A stretch of 64,000 nucleotides of DNA from Amycolatopsis sp. FDAARGOS 1241 (GCF_016889705.1 NZ_CP069526.1:8398001-8462000); one strand, 5' to 3'; positions 17,518-27,235 are shown, counted from the first letter of the stretch. The notes: a model not told the origin generated them from the letters alone. Program-made: numbers and translations.

Positions 17518-20148
17518 TCAGGTCAGCAAGGTCAGCACCGTCTCCGAGTGCCGGCCCGGGGAGCGCGCCGTGCGGGCCTGCAGCCAGGCCTCCAGGCGGT
17601 CCTCCGGCAGCGGCCGCGAGATCAGGTACCCCTGCGCGACGTCACAGCCCATCGCCTCGAGCTGGTCGCGGGCGACGTCCTCTTCGACGCCCTCCGCAAC
17701 GACCGTCAGGCCCAGTGAGTGACCCAGCTCGACGATCGAGCGCACCACCGCGAGATCGCCGAGGTCGGTGCCCATGCCGAGCACGAAGCTCTTGTCGATC
17801 TTGACCTGGTCCACCGGCAGCTGGCGCAGGTACGCGAGCGACGAGTAGCCCGTGCCGAAGTCGTCGACCGCGAGCACGATGCCGAGCGAGTGCAGTTCGC
17901 GGAGGATCGGCAGGGCCTTCTGCGGGTCGGACATCACGCCGGACTCCGTGAGCTCGAACGTGAGCAGCTCGGGCGGCACGTCGTAGCGCTCCAGCTCGCG
18001 CTGCACCTTCGCCGGGAAGTCCTCGTCCGCCAGGTTGCGCACGGACAGGTTCACGGCCGCGGAGATGCGCAGGCCCTCGTCGAGCCACTTGCGCACGCGC
18101 TTGAGCGACGCCTCCAGCACGAAGGACGTCAGCACGCCGATCAGGCCGGCCGCTTCGATGGCGGGCACGAACTCGTCGGGGCCCAGGCGGCCGAACTCCG
18201 GGTGCACCCAGCGCACCAGCGCCTCGACGCCCTGCACCTGACGGTTGGGCAGCGTGATCTTGGGCTGGTAGTGCACGGATACGTGCCCGTCCTCCAGCGA
18301 CTGCCGGAACTGCGTCACCATCTGGAACCGGCGCAGGAAGATCTGGCCCATGCTCGGCACGTAGCCGCGCACCTCTTCGCCACCGCGGGTGGCGCGGACG
18401 GCCACGTCGGCGCGCTGCAGCAGGCCGTCGACGTCGACCGCGTCGCCGTCTTCGGCCGAGGTGGTGGCGTAGCCGATCATCGCGTTGGCCTCGACCGAGA
18501 GCCGGTCGACGGGGTACGGCGCGGAAAGCTGCGTGCGCAGCCGTTCGGCGGCCGCGTGGGCGTTCTCGGGTGTGCACCCCACGAGCAAGGCGGCGAAGGA
18601 CGCGCCCTCCAGCCGGGCGAGCGGCACGTCGGGGCCCAGCGCGTCGCGGATGCGGCGACCGGCGGCGATCACCATCCGGTCGGCCCACGAGTAGCCCAGC
18701 GCGTCGCTGACGGTCGAGAAGACGTCGAGGTCGATGCGCAGCACCACCGCGTTGGCGAAGTCGCGCAACGGCTCCTTGGCGACCTGCTGGAAGCCCGGCC
18801 GGTTGAGGTGGCCGGTGAGCGGGTCGTGGTACGCGTCGTGGCGCAGGGTCGCGAGCAGGCGCCGGTTGTCCAGCGACGTCGCGAGGTGGCTGGCCATCGT
18901 GCCGAGCAGCTGCACGTCGTACTTGCCGAACCCGCGCCAGCGCGAAAGCCGGTCGTGGGCCTCGACAACGCCCAGTAGCTGGTTCGCGCTGCGCAGCGGC
19001 ACCACGAGCGCCTCCTGCGCGCCGCGGTTGAGCAGCGCCGCGCGGACGTCGGGGTTGGCCTCGGTGATGCGGAAGTGGCGCACGTGCGCGCCGGGCAGGC
19101 GCTGCAGCGGGTCGTCGGCGTTCGGGTCGACGGGCGGCAGTTCGTCGCCGGCCACCACGACGCGCATGGTGTCCTTCGCCTCCAGGCGCAGTCGCAGCAC
19201 GACGCGCCCGGCCGCCAGCTGGTCCTTGATCCGCTCGGCGATGGTGGCCCACTCGCGCACGTCGACGCCGCCCACGAGTTCGTCGGCGCGGCTCGCCGGG
19301 CGCGCGGCGGCCTGCTGGCCCGAGCGCGCCACCATGAGGCTGACGTCCGAGAGCGCCTCCATGTCCCGTTGCTCGCGCAGCAGGTCGGAGTAGGCCCAGT
19401 ACAGCGCGGTGAGGCCCAGGAACACTGCCAGCACCAACGGCCATGCCTGCGGGGTGTTCGCGATCACCAGGTAGCCCGACAGGCCGACCGACGCGTTCAC
19501 GAACCCGACCACGAGGATGCGGCCGGTGAGCCGGATGGCGGTGCTCACGCGCATGCGGCGGCGCAGCACGCGCACGGCGGCCAGCGCCAGCAGCGTGCTG
19601 ACCAGCGGCGCGGTGAGGGTGCCCGCCAGCGCGGCGACCCACGGCATGGTTTCGCCGCCGCCGACGGCCTGTTTCACCAGCCCCGCGATGGCGAACGCGC
19701 CGGTGATCTCGAGCAGGAACGCGCCCGCGTTGTAGAGGACGCGCCCGGCCACCTTCCGGGCGAGCAGCGTGCCGATGCCCGCGACCAGGTGCGCGGCCAG
19801 CACGACCTCGAAGGGCGCGACGAAGAAACCGATTACCAGCGGAATTTCTGTGAACGAGATCGTCCACGAGATGCCGCTGCGGACGTCGACGTTGATGCCC
19901 AGCTGTTCGGCGAGCAGGAACGCGAGCGCGAGCACTGGTCCGATCCACCAGAGCTTCGCCGAGCCGTGAAAGGGCAACCACGACCCGACCGCGAAGGCGG
20001 TGATCAGGCCGAGACCGAGGACTGCGAAGGTGTAGACCCGGAACCGGCGTTCGTCCGTGCGGGCCTCGGCGAAGGTCCCGGAAACGGCGCCCCCCTTGCC
20101 CTGTTTCGCCCCTGGGGCGGCATCAGGCCTGCCGTTGCTGTCCGGCAT
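17518..20148 (-). CDS. Membrane GGDEF/EAL c-di-GMP phosphodiesterase
   Basis: 876 residues from ATG 20148, preceded by AAGGAAGG. Residues about 35-250 form a multi-helix membrane sensor, followed by a GAF-like domain (about 300-430). In the GGDEF domain the active motif is replaced by EGASF near residue 513, so it should not make c-di-GMP. The EAL domain is intact: EALVRW near 643, an Asn in AAVNLSVRN, FELTESG, DDFGTGYSS near 765, IDKSF, AEGVE and QGYLISRPL. It probably hydrolyses c-di-GMP in response to a membrane signal. A GTG 60 bases upstream is an alternative start. Confidence 0.92.
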   Translation of the reverse strand: MPDSNGRPDAAPGAKQGKGGAVSGTFAEARTDERRFRVYTFAVLGLGLITAFAVGSWLPFHGSAKLWWIGPVLALAFLLAEQLGINVDVRSGISWTISFTEIPLVIGFFVAPFEVVLAAHLVAGIGTLLARKVAGRVLYNAGAFLLEITGAFAIAGLVKQAVGGGETMPWVAALAGTLTAPLVSTLLALAAVRVLRRRMRVSTAIRLTGRILVVGFVNASVGLSGYLVIANTPQAWPLVLAVFLGLTALYWAYSDLLREQRDMEALSDVSLMVARSGQQAAARPASRADELVGGVDVREWATIAERIKDQLAAGRVVLRLRLEAKDTMRVVVAGDELPPVDPNADDPLQRLPGAHVRHFRITEANPDVRAALLNRGAQEALVVPLRSANQLLGVVEAHDRLSRWRGFGKYDVQLLGTMASHLATSLDNRRLLATLRHDAYHDPLTGHLNRPGFQQVAKEPLRDFANAVVLRIDLDVFSTVSDALGYSWADRMVIAAGRRIRDALGPDVPLARLEGASFAALLVGCTPENAHAAAERLRTQLSAPYPVDRLSVEANAMIGYATTSAEDGDAVDVDGLLQRADVAVRATRGGEEVRGYVPSMGQIFLRRFQMVTQFRQSLEDGHVSVHYQPKITLPNRQVQGVEALVRWVHPEFGRLGPDEFVPAIEAAGLIGVLTSFVLEASLKRVRKWLDEGLRISAAVNLSVRNLADEDFPAKVQRELERYDVPPELLTFELTESGVMSDPQKALPILRELHSLGIVLAVDDFGTGYSSLAYLRQLPVDQVKIDKSFVLGMGTDLGDLAVVRSIVELGHSLGLTVVAEGVEEDVARDQLEAMGCDVAQGYLISRPLPEDRLEAWLQARTARSPGRHSETVLTLLT

Positions 20149-20391
20149 CCGACCTTCCTTCCCGGCTGGCCACCGGTCGCGCTCGTCCGTGACGTCAGGT
20201 GTGGACAAGGGCCATACCGTACCCCGTAGGGCGTACCCGTGTCCCTTTCGAGACAGTAGGAGATCACCCCAGGGTTAACAATGGGCGTGTGGCGCTGACC
20301 TGCGTGGACCAAGGAGTGAAACTGCCCGTTCGTGCCTGATCCGGCGCTGTGGGGTGTGTCCAGGGGTGCCGCCGGGCAATGCGGAGCGACA

Positions 20392-21339
20392 ATGAAGTAC
20401 ATGCACAACGACGTGACAGCCACCGGGCACGCGGCGCGCATCGCCACGGTGGACGCGCTGCTTCCCGCGCCCCTCCCCTTCGAGGTCCACGGCGAGGCCA
20501 CACTCCTGTCGGCGCAGGTCGGGGACACCACGGCCGCCGGGCTGGCCACCAGCACCGAACTCGGCCCGGACAGCCCCCGGTCGATCTGGCGAGCGCTGGC
20601 CGAACACCGGCTCGAGGTCCAGCTGGCCGGTCCCGACCCAGCCGCCGGCCTCGGCGCGTTGCTCACTCGATGGGATGAACACCTGGGGACCATCGCCCGG
20701 CCGGGGGATCCCGAGTGCGCCGCGGTGCTCTCGCGGCCGAGCCGCGACACCGCCGGCACCACCGAACTGCTCCGCCACGGCTTCGCGCCCGTCGGCGTGA
20801 TCGCCGTCCGCCCGGCCGAGCGCATGGCCGCGCCCGGCCCCGCGACGACCCCGGGCGTCTGCATCCGCCACGCGACACCGGACGACCTCGGCACAGCCAT
20901 GCGCCTGATGCTGGAGCTGCAGCGCTACGACTCGCAGTTCGGCAAGGTCACGGTGCGCCCGGGCATCGAGGAGCTCGTGAGCAAGGAGCTGCAGCGCCAG
21001 CTCGAACGCCCGGAGTCCCAGGTGTGGATCGCCGAGCTCTACGGCAAGGCGCTCGGGATGGTCGTGCTGCAGATGCCCGACGAAACGGCGTGGATCAAGC
21101 ACCGCGTGGCCGCCGAGCGCATCGGCTACCTGTCGTCGCTGGCCGTCGCCGAGGCCGCCCGCTCGGCGGGCGTCGGCACCGCGCTGGCCGCCCACGCGCA
21201 CCAAGTCTTCGACGAGGCCGGCGCCGACGTCGTGCTGTTGCACACCGCAGTGCCCAACCCGCGGTCGACGCCGTTCTGGTACGCGCAGGGTTACCGGCCA
21301 CTGTGGACCGGGTGGCAGCGCCGGCCCGCCGTGCGCTGA
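20392..21339 (+). CDS. GNAT family N-acetyltransferase
   Basis: 315 residues from ATG 20392, with GGAG 5 bases upstream. The C-terminal half is a GNAT domain (VCIRHATPDDLGTAMRLMLE, YLSSLAVAEAARSAGVGTAL, FWYAQGYRPLW) with the acetyl-CoA loop RSAGVG. The N-terminal 150 residues look like a degenerate second GNAT repeat (LLRHGFAPVGVIAVRPAE). The acceptor substrate is unknown. Confidence 0.85.
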   Translation: MKYMHNDVTATGHAARIATVDALLPAPLPFEVHGEATLLSAQVGDTTAAGLATSTELGPDSPRSIWRALAEHRLEVQLAGPDPAAGLGALLTRWDEHLGTIARPGDPECAAVLSRPSRDTAGTTELLRHGFAPVGVIAVRPAERMAAPGPATTPGVCIRHATPDDLGTAMRLMLELQRYDSQFGKVTVRPGIEELVSKELQRQLERPESQVWIAELYGKALGMVVLQMPDETAWIKHRVAAERIGYLSSLAVAEAARSAGVGTALAAHAHQVFDEAGADVVLLHTAVPNPRSTPFWYAQGYRPLWTGWQRRPAVR

Positions 21340-21801
21340 GTTCTGCCGGTTTGGCGGCAGGTGTGCAGGCCGGTGCGCGACGAAGTGGAGCAATCCACAG
21401 CACAGCCCAGTGGTGGACAACCAGGGCGTGTCCGACCGGGTCTGACGATGCCTTGGGCCAGCTGATCACCGCGCGGAGGACAACTGCGCGGCGGTGAACG
21501 ATGGCCGGCCAGTCGCAGCGCAGGCCCAGATCGTCTGCCACGGACCGAACACCGCCGGCGCGTACCGTCAGGCGATCCCACATCGATACCGGTGGATGAC
21601 GCTCGACCATCGCCCGCGCATCCGAGAACGGCCGGCTGTCCCGCCCGTTTGCCCCGACGCGGATTCGGCGTTCCTCCGAGACGCTCGCCACGCGTTCCGG
21701 CCGCGTTCGTTTGCAGCGCGGCACCGGGTTCTCCGTCTCCGCGGACCGCGCCGTCGTGGGTGCTCGCTAGTCTGGCCACCGACGACGAGGGGAGACCCGA
21801 C
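21340..21801. other. Noncoding gap upstream of the DUF574 pair
   Basis: About 460 bases without a credible gene. A 6-bp hairpin (21343-21348/21355-21360) just after the acetyltransferase stop may terminate it, though there is no T run. A TAGTCT near 21766-21771 could be a -10 for the next gene. I see nothing else. Confidence 0.4.
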
Positions 21802-22656
21802 GTGAGCGATCAGCCGGCGTCCGCGCCGAAGGCGCCCGAAGGCGTCGACACCGAGAAGCCGTCGGCGGCGCGGATCTACGACTGGTACCTCGGCGGCACC
21901 CAGAACTGGGCCGTCGACCGCGAGTTCGGCCGGCGCGTCGAGCAGCAGTGGCCCCTGGTGCGGCCGGGCGCGAAGCAGAACCGCGAGTTCATGAACCGCG
22001 TGGTGCGCGGCGCGCTGGCCGCCGGGATCCGGCAGTTCGTGGACCTCGGCTCGGGCGTGCCGACGGCCGGCAACGTCCACGAGGTCATCGAGGCCGAGCT
22101 CGACGACGAAGACCGCGCGACCGTGCTGTACGTGGACTACGAGCCCGTGGCCGTCGCCCACGCGACGCTGATCCTCGAAGAGGGCGCGGCCACCGACTGG
22201 GCCGGCATCCTGCAGGCGGACCTGCGCGATCCGAAGTCCGTGCTGCGCGCGCCGACCACGCGCGAGTACATCGACTTCAGCCGGCCGGTGTGCCTGCTGA
22301 TGATGGCCGTGCTGCACTTCGTCGGCCCGGACGACGACCCTGACGGCCTGGTCAAGGCGTACCGCGACACGCTCGCGCCCGGCAGCTGGCTCGCGATCTC
22401 GCAGATGAGCGAGGGCAACGGCAGCGGCCCGGCGCTCGACGGTCTGCGCTGGTTCGTGGAGCAGTACCGCAAGACGAGCAACCCCGTGTGGATGCGCGAC
22501 CGCGAGGAGATCGTGCCGTTTTTCGGCGGGTGGCCGCTGCTTGAACCGGGCATCGTGCACCTGCCTGACTGGCGGCCCGAGCGCGAGCTCAACGCGGTCG
22601 AGGCCGAGGCCCGGCCGTTCGCTTGGTGCGGCGTCGCCGAGAAGCCGGCGGAGTGA
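21802..22656 (+). CDS. DUF574 S-adenosylmethionine-dependent methyltransferase (copy 1)
   Basis: Member of the actinobacterial SAM methyltransferase family PF04672, 284 residues. It has the N-terminal signature SAARIYDWYLGGTQNWAVDR, the SAM loop FVDLGSGVPTAGNVHEV, the acidic strand end VLYVDYEPVAVAHA and HFVGPDDDPDGLV. Family targets are mostly unknown. GTG 21802 is the first good start. Its stop overlaps the start of a close paralogue as GTGA, so the two were once co-translated. Confidence 0.9.
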   Translation: MSDQPASAPKAPEGVDTEKPSAARIYDWYLGGTQNWAVDREFGRRVEQQWPLVRPGAKQNREFMNRVVRGALAAGIRQFVDLGSGVPTAGNVHEVIEAELDDEDRATVLYVDYEPVAVAHATLILEEGAATDWAGILQADLRDPKSVLRAPTTREYIDFSRPVCLLMMAVLHFVGPDDDPDGLVKAYRDTLAPGSWLAISQMSEGNGSGPALDGLRWFVEQYRKTSNPVWMRDREEIVPFFGGWPLLEPGIVHLPDWRPERELNAVEAEARPFAWCGVAEKPAE

Positions 22657-23488
22657 GCGCACCGGAAGGCCCCGCGGGCGTGGACGTCGAGAAGCCCTCG
22701 GCTGCGCGGGTCTACGACTGGTACCTGGGCGCGACCAGAACTGGGCCGTCGACCGCGAGTTCGGCCGGCGCGTGGAGAAGGTGTGGCCGCTGATCCGGCC
22801 GATCTCGAGGCAGAACCGCGCGTTCACGAACCGCGTGGTGCGCGCGGCGCTCGACGCGGGGATCCGGCAGTTCGTGGATCTCGGCTCGGGGGTGCCGACG
22901 GCGGGCAACGTGCACGAGATCGTGCGCGAGCGGCTGCCGGAGGACGAAGGCGCGACCGTCGTGTACGTGGACTACGAGCCGGTGGCGGCGGCGCATTCGC
23001 GCGTGATCCTCGAACGCGAGGGCGCCGGCGACCGGGCGGGCCTCGTGCAGCGCGACATCCGGGACCCGAAAGCGCTCTTCGCCGACGAGACGACAAAGCG
23101 GCTCATCGACTGGTCCGAACCCGTGTGCCTGCTGATGATCACCGTGCTGCACTTCATCGGCCCGGACGACGACCCCGACGGGCTGATGGCGACCTACCGT
23201 TCGAAGCTCGCTCCGGGTTCGTGGCTCGCCGTGACGCACGCCACGTGCCGCGACGACGCGCCGCCGGACCGCGCAGCCGAGGTGAAGGCGTTCATCGAGG
23301 CGTACCGCGACACGAGCAACCCGGCGTACCTGCGCTCGGACGCGGAGATCCTGCCGTGGTTCGGCGGCTGGCCACTGCTGGATCCGGGGATGTCGGCGCT
23401 GCCGGACTGGCGCCCGGAACAGCCGGTGTCGGCGCTGGAGGCCCAGACACGGCCGTTCGCGTGGTGCGCGGTGGCCGAGCGGCCCTGA
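22653..23488 (+). pseudogene. DUF574 methyltransferase (copy 2), frameshifted
   Basis: Tandem paralogue of the preceding gene. From GTG 22653 the frame reads SAARVYDWYLG and then shifts at about 22727-22732. The remainder (DQNWAVDREFGRRVEKVWPL, FVDLGSGVPTAGNVHEIV, LHFIGPDDDPDGL) continues one phase away to a stop at 23488. Copy 1 has an extra G at this spot, so one base restores a protein of about 278 residues. It is a recent pseudogene or a sequencing indel. Confidence 0.85.
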
Positions 23489-23580
23489 CGTGGCGCACGC
23501 CTCAGCGCGGAGCCTCTTTCCCAGGTCAGCGGCACGTCCGCTGCCAGCGAACACTCCTCGGGAAACAAACCCGCCCCAGA

Positions 23581-23609
23581 GATAGTTGAGCACTGCAGAC
23601 TCAACTATC
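23581..23609 (+). promoter_or_regulatory. HAIR-like HspR operator upstream of lon
   Basis: A perfect 10-bp inverted repeat (23581-23590 and 23600-23609) with a nine-base spacer ends 12 bases before the lon ATG. Its core TTGAG-N9-CTCAA has exactly the half-site and spacing of the HAIR element (CTTGAGT-N7-ACTCAAG) bound by HspR. HspR control of lon is known in Streptomyces lividans. The outer bases differ from the consensus. Confidence 0.7.
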
Positions 23610-23621
23610 CGAGGAGTGCAC

Positions 23622-26024
23622 ATGTCTGATCCCCGCCTCCTGCCCGTGCTCCCGCTCGATGACGACGTCGTGCTGCCGGGCATGGTGGTCCCGCTCGACT
23701 TCACCGATGTCGAGATCCGGGGCGCGGTGGAGTCCGCCCAGGCCAAGACGCCCGCGACGGCGTCGTTCCCCGGCATCCGCTCCGGCGCGGCCACCAAGGC
23801 CGAAGTGCTGATCGTGCCCCGGGTCCACGGCGAGTACGCCGAACTCGGCACGGTCGCGACCGTCGAGCGCATCGGCCGGGTTCCCGGCGGCAAGGCCGCC
23901 GTGCTCCTGCGCGGCACCGGCCGCGCCGTGGTGGGCCGCATCGCGGACGGTCCCGGCGCCGCGCGCTGGGTCCACGCCGACGAGGCAACCGAATTCACCG
24001 ACGACCGCTCCGCGCAGCTCGCCACGGAGTACAAGGCTGTGGTCATCTCGCTGCTCCAGCAGCGCGGTGGCTGGCAGATGATCGACGCCGTCCAGCAGGT
24101 CGAGGACCCGTCGGCGGTGGCCGACCTGTCCGGCAACGCGCCGTACCTGAAGACGGAGCAGAAGATCGAGCTGCTGACCACGCTCGACGTGAGCAAGCGG
24201 CTCGAGAAGGCCATGGAGTGGAGCAAGGAGTACCTCGCCGAGCTCGAAGTGACCGACACCATCCGCAAGGACGTCCAGGAGGGCATGGACAAGCAGCAGA
24301 AGGAATTCCTGCTGCGCCGCCAGCTCGAGGCGATCCGCAAGGAGCTCGGTGAGCTCGACGGCACCGACAAGGACGACGACTACCGCGCCCGCGTCGAGGC
24401 CGCCGAACTGCCCGACAACGTGAAGAAGGCCGCGCTGGCCGAGGTCGACAAGCTGGAGCGCACCTCCGAGCAGTCACCCGAGGGCGGCTGGATCCGGACC
24501 TGGCTCGACACGGTGCTGGAGCTGCCGTGGAACGAGCGGACCGAGGACGTCTACGACATCGCCGCCGCGCGCGCCGTGCTCGACGCGGACCACGCGGGCC
24601 TCGACGACGTCAAGGAGCGGATCATCGAGTACCTGGCCGTGCGCAAGCGTCGTGCGGAGTCGGGTCTCGGCCCGATCGGCGGCCGTCGTTCGGGTGCGGT
24701 GCTGGCGCTCGCCGGTCCTCCCGGGGTCGGCAAGACGTCGCTCGGCGAGTCGGTCGCGAAGGCGATGGGCCGCAAGTTCGTCCGTGTCGCCCTCGGTGGC
24801 ATCCGGGACGAGGCGGAGATCCGCGGGCACCGGCGCACGTACGTCGGCGCGCTGCCCGGCCGCGTGGTGCGGGCCATCAAGGAGGCCGGTTCGATGAACC
24901 CGGTCGTGCTGCTCGACGAGATCGACAAGGTCGGCGCCGACTACCGCGGCGACCCGACGGCCGCCCTGCTGGAGGTGCTGGACCCGGAGCAGAACCACAC
25001 GTTCCGCGACCACTACCTCGAGGTGGAGCTGGACCTGTCCGACGTCGTGTTCCTCGCGACGGCCAACGCGCTGGAGACCATCCCCGGCCCGCTGCTCGAC
25101 CGCATGGAGCTCGTCACGCTCGACGGGTACACCGAGCACGAGAAGGTGACGATCGCCCGTGACCACCTGCTCCCGCGCGAGCTGGAGCGCGCCGGCCTCG
25201 CGTCCGGCGACGTGGTGATCGCCGACGAGGCGTTCAGCCGGATCGCCGCCGAGTACACCCGCGAGGCGGGCGTGCGCGACGCGAACCGCACGATCGCCAA
25301 GCTGCTGCGCAAGGTCGCGACGAAGGTGGCTCTGGACGAGGTTTCGCTGCCGGTTTCCGTGAGCGCCGCCGATCTGGAGAAGTACCTGGGCCGCCCGCGG
25401 CACGTGCCGGAGTCGTCGCTGCCGACCTCGACCCAGCGCACGTCGATCCCCGGCGTGGCAACGGGTCTGGCCGTGACGGGCGCGGGTGGTGACGTCCTGT
25501 ACATCGAGGCGTCGCTGAACGACCCCGAGAGCGGCTCGACGGGTCTGCAGCTCACCGGCCAGCTGGGCGACGTGATGAAGGAGTCCGTGCAGATCGCGCT
25601 CTCCTACCTGCGTTCGCACGGCGCGGAGCTCGAGCTGCCCGTCAGCGACCTGAAGGACCGCGGCATCCACGTCCACGTCCCCGCGGGCGCGGTGCCGAAG
25701 GACGGCCCCTCGGCCGGCGTCACCATGACGACGGCTCTCGCCTCGCTGCTCTCGGGTCGCGTGGTGCGGGCGGACGTCGCGATGACCGGCGAGGTCTCAC
25801 TGACCGGCCGCGTGCTGCCGATCGGTGGCGTGAAGCAGAAGCTGCTCGCCGCCCACCGGGCCGGGATGAAGACCGTGATCATCCCGCAGCGCAACGAGCC
25901 GGACCTGGACGACGTGCCCGCCGAGGTGCTGTCGCAGCTGGACGTGCACGCCGTGGCGAACGTGCGTGAGGTCCTGGAACTGGCCCTGACACCGGCTTCG
26001 TCGGAGGTTCCGGCGGCAGCTTGA
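23622..26024 (+). CDS. lon: ATP-dependent protease Lon
   Basis: 800 residues from ATG 23622, preceded by GAGGAG. The N-terminal substrate domain starts LPVLPLDDDVVLPGMVVPLD. The AAA+ module has Walker A GPPGVGKTS near residue 364 and Walker B VVLLDEIDKVG. The protease domain has catalytic Ser in PKDGPSAG near 696 and Lys in GGVKQK near 736. Lon degrades misfolded and regulatory proteins in the cytosol. The HAIR-like operator implies heat-shock derepression, and a strong terminator follows. Confidence 0.98.
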   Translation: MSDPRLLPVLPLDDDVVLPGMVVPLDFTDVEIRGAVESAQAKTPATASFPGIRSGAATKAEVLIVPRVHGEYAELGTVATVERIGRVPGGKAAVLLRGTGRAVVGRIADGPGAARWVHADEATEFTDDRSAQLATEYKAVVISLLQQRGGWQMIDAVQQVEDPSAVADLSGNAPYLKTEQKIELLTTLDVSKRLEKAMEWSKEYLAELEVTDTIRKDVQEGMDKQQKEFLLRRQLEAIRKELGELDGTDKDDDYRARVEAAELPDNVKKAALAEVDKLERTSEQSPEGGWIRTWLDTVLELPWNERTEDVYDIAAARAVLDADHAGLDDVKERIIEYLAVRKRRAESGLGPIGGRRSGAVLALAGPPGVGKTSLGESVAKAMGRKFVRVALGGIRDEAEIRGHRRTYVGALPGRVVRAIKEAGSMNPVVLLDEIDKVGADYRGDPTAALLEVLDPEQNHTFRDHYLEVELDLSDVVFLATANALETIPGPLLDRMELVTLDGYTEHEKVTIARDHLLPRELERAGLASGDVVIADEAFSRIAAEYTREAGVRDANRTIAKLLRKVATKVALDEVSLPVSVSAADLEKYLGRPRHVPESSLPTSTQRTSIPGVATGLAVTGAGGDVLYIEASLNDPESGSTGLQLTGQLGDVMKESVQIALSYLRSHGAELELPVSDLKDRGIHVHVPAGAVPKDGPSAGVTMTTALASLLSGRVVRADVAMTGEVSLTGRVLPIGGVKQKLLAAHRAGMKTVIIPQRNEPDLDDVPAEVLSQLDVHAVANVREVLELALTPASSEVPAAA

Positions 26025-26039
26025 TCCACGTGCCGGAAG

Positions 26040-26071
26040 GCCCCCGTTTCCCTTGGGAGACGGGGGCTTTT
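26040..26071 (+). terminator. Rho-independent terminator after lon
   Basis: Stem 26040-26052 with 26055-26067 (13 bp including one G-U; the inner pairs must open to form a loop), followed by TTTT. It starts 15 bases after the lon stop and touches the 3' end of the convergent small gene. Confidence 0.85.
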
Positions 26072-26359
26072 CACTTCTCGAAGGCCTCCACCACGACCCG
26101 TGCGCCCTCGCCCGCGGCGAAGTGGGCGGCGCGCCGCTCGAGGTCGGCCAGCTGGGCCGCGGCGTGCGGACACGGGAACCCGAACCGCTCCCGCACCCGC
26201 TCTGACGCGACCCGTCAACGCCGCCCTGCGGCGCTCGACGAACTCCGCGACCGAGTACCCCTCCCCCGCGGCGAAGTGCTCTTCGACCACAGTGGACGGT
26301 GAGTAGCACCGCTGCACCGAATCATCCGGCCACCGCACTCGGAACACGACTTCGGGCAT
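26071..26359 (-). pseudogene. MSMEG_0570-family small protein, frameshifted
   Basis: From ATG 26359 the first part reads MPEVVFRVRWPDDSVQRCYS, then VVEEHFAAGEGYSVAEFVER and RRAALT. The natural continuation (ASERVRERFGFPCPHAAAQL, ADLERRAAHFAAGEG) lies one phase away, ending at 26071. The site is near 26205-26215, where one base too many is present. Corrected, it gives about 95 residues, the size of the MSMEG_0570 nitrogen-starvation family. It is convergent with lon. Confidence 0.7.
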
Positions 26360-26453
26360 GGTGGCTCCTCGCGGCTCTCCTGGCGCGCCTGAGTGGACAC
26401 CACCCGTGTTTCCCGGATGTTGCGGGAGACTGGGATGTGAGCACTGCCACTGC

Positions 26454-27104
26454 TCAGAGGTCGAGCTTGCGCCATTCGAACCGCTGCCGCCACGACGGAT
26501 CGCCCGTGGCGAAGCCGGTGAAGGCCGTGATGACGTCGTCGAGGGAGCGGACGTCGGTGCGGTGGTGGCGGTCCGGTGAGCCGTCGCGGTGTTCGAGGGC
26601 GTAGTGGCGGGCCGGGGCGCCCGCGGACTTGCCCTGGCCGACCTGGACGTAGGAGTCGCCGCGTTCGAGGACGGCGTACCAGTTGGTGCGGGACAGGCGT
26701 TCCAGGGCGCGGCGAATGGCGATGGCGTCCGGGTTTTCGGCGTGGGAGCCGTCGCAGGACGTGAGGGTGAGGGCGCCGGGGTGGTGGACCGCGCCGGATT
26801 GCGGGTCGTAGGCCACGAGGCCGTGGCGGCGGGCCAGGTCGAGCACGAAGCGCCGCACGGCCTCCGCATGTGCCCGGGCGATGGGCATGACGACGGCGTC
26901 GGCGAACTGGCTCAAGCCGGCGTTCCACGGCGACCGCTCGGGATCGTCGGCGTCGACCAGCTCCGGGTACTGGGCCGTCAGGTCGCGGTAGAACGCCGCG
27001 ACCTGCGGCTGCCGGACGCCGTCGGGCTCGTTGTCGGCGAGCCGGTCGTACCGGGCCTTCGGCTCGGTGTCGGCAGCGGACCACACGACCAGATCGAAAC
27101 TCAC
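26454..27104 (-). CDS. Imm1-like immunity protein candidate
   Basis: 216 residues from GTG 27104, with a GGGGGAGAGG site 6 bases upstream. The N-terminal half (VSFDLVVWSAADTEPKARYD, HGLVAYDPQSGAVHHP) belongs to a type I know from uncharacterised actinobacterial proteins. The C-terminal half (RDGSPDRHHRTDVRSLDDVI, DPSWRQRFEWRKLDL) resembles the Imm1 immunity fold found beside deaminase toxins. No toxin lies next to it, so it may be an orphan. The family match is from memory. Confidence 0.5.
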   Translation of the reverse strand: MSFDLVVWSAADTEPKARYDRLADNEPDGVRQPQVAAFYRDLTAQYPELVDADDPERSPWNAGLSQFADAVVMPIARAHAEAVRRFVLDLARRHGLVAYDPQSGAVHHPGALTLTSCDGSHAENPDAIAIRRALERLSRTNWYAVLERGDSYVQVGQGKSAGAPARHYALEHRDGSPDRHHRTDVRSLDDVITAFTGFATGDPSWRQRFEWRKLDL

Positions 27105-27235
27105 GCTAAACCTCTCCCCCAGGCGAGACCGTGAGTCTACGGCCTCGCCTGGGGGAGGCGGCGCAGTGTGGCCAGCGCGAAATGAATGTCGATGTGGACT
27201 ACGACGATCACCGGGCATGAGTCGCGTGAACATGG

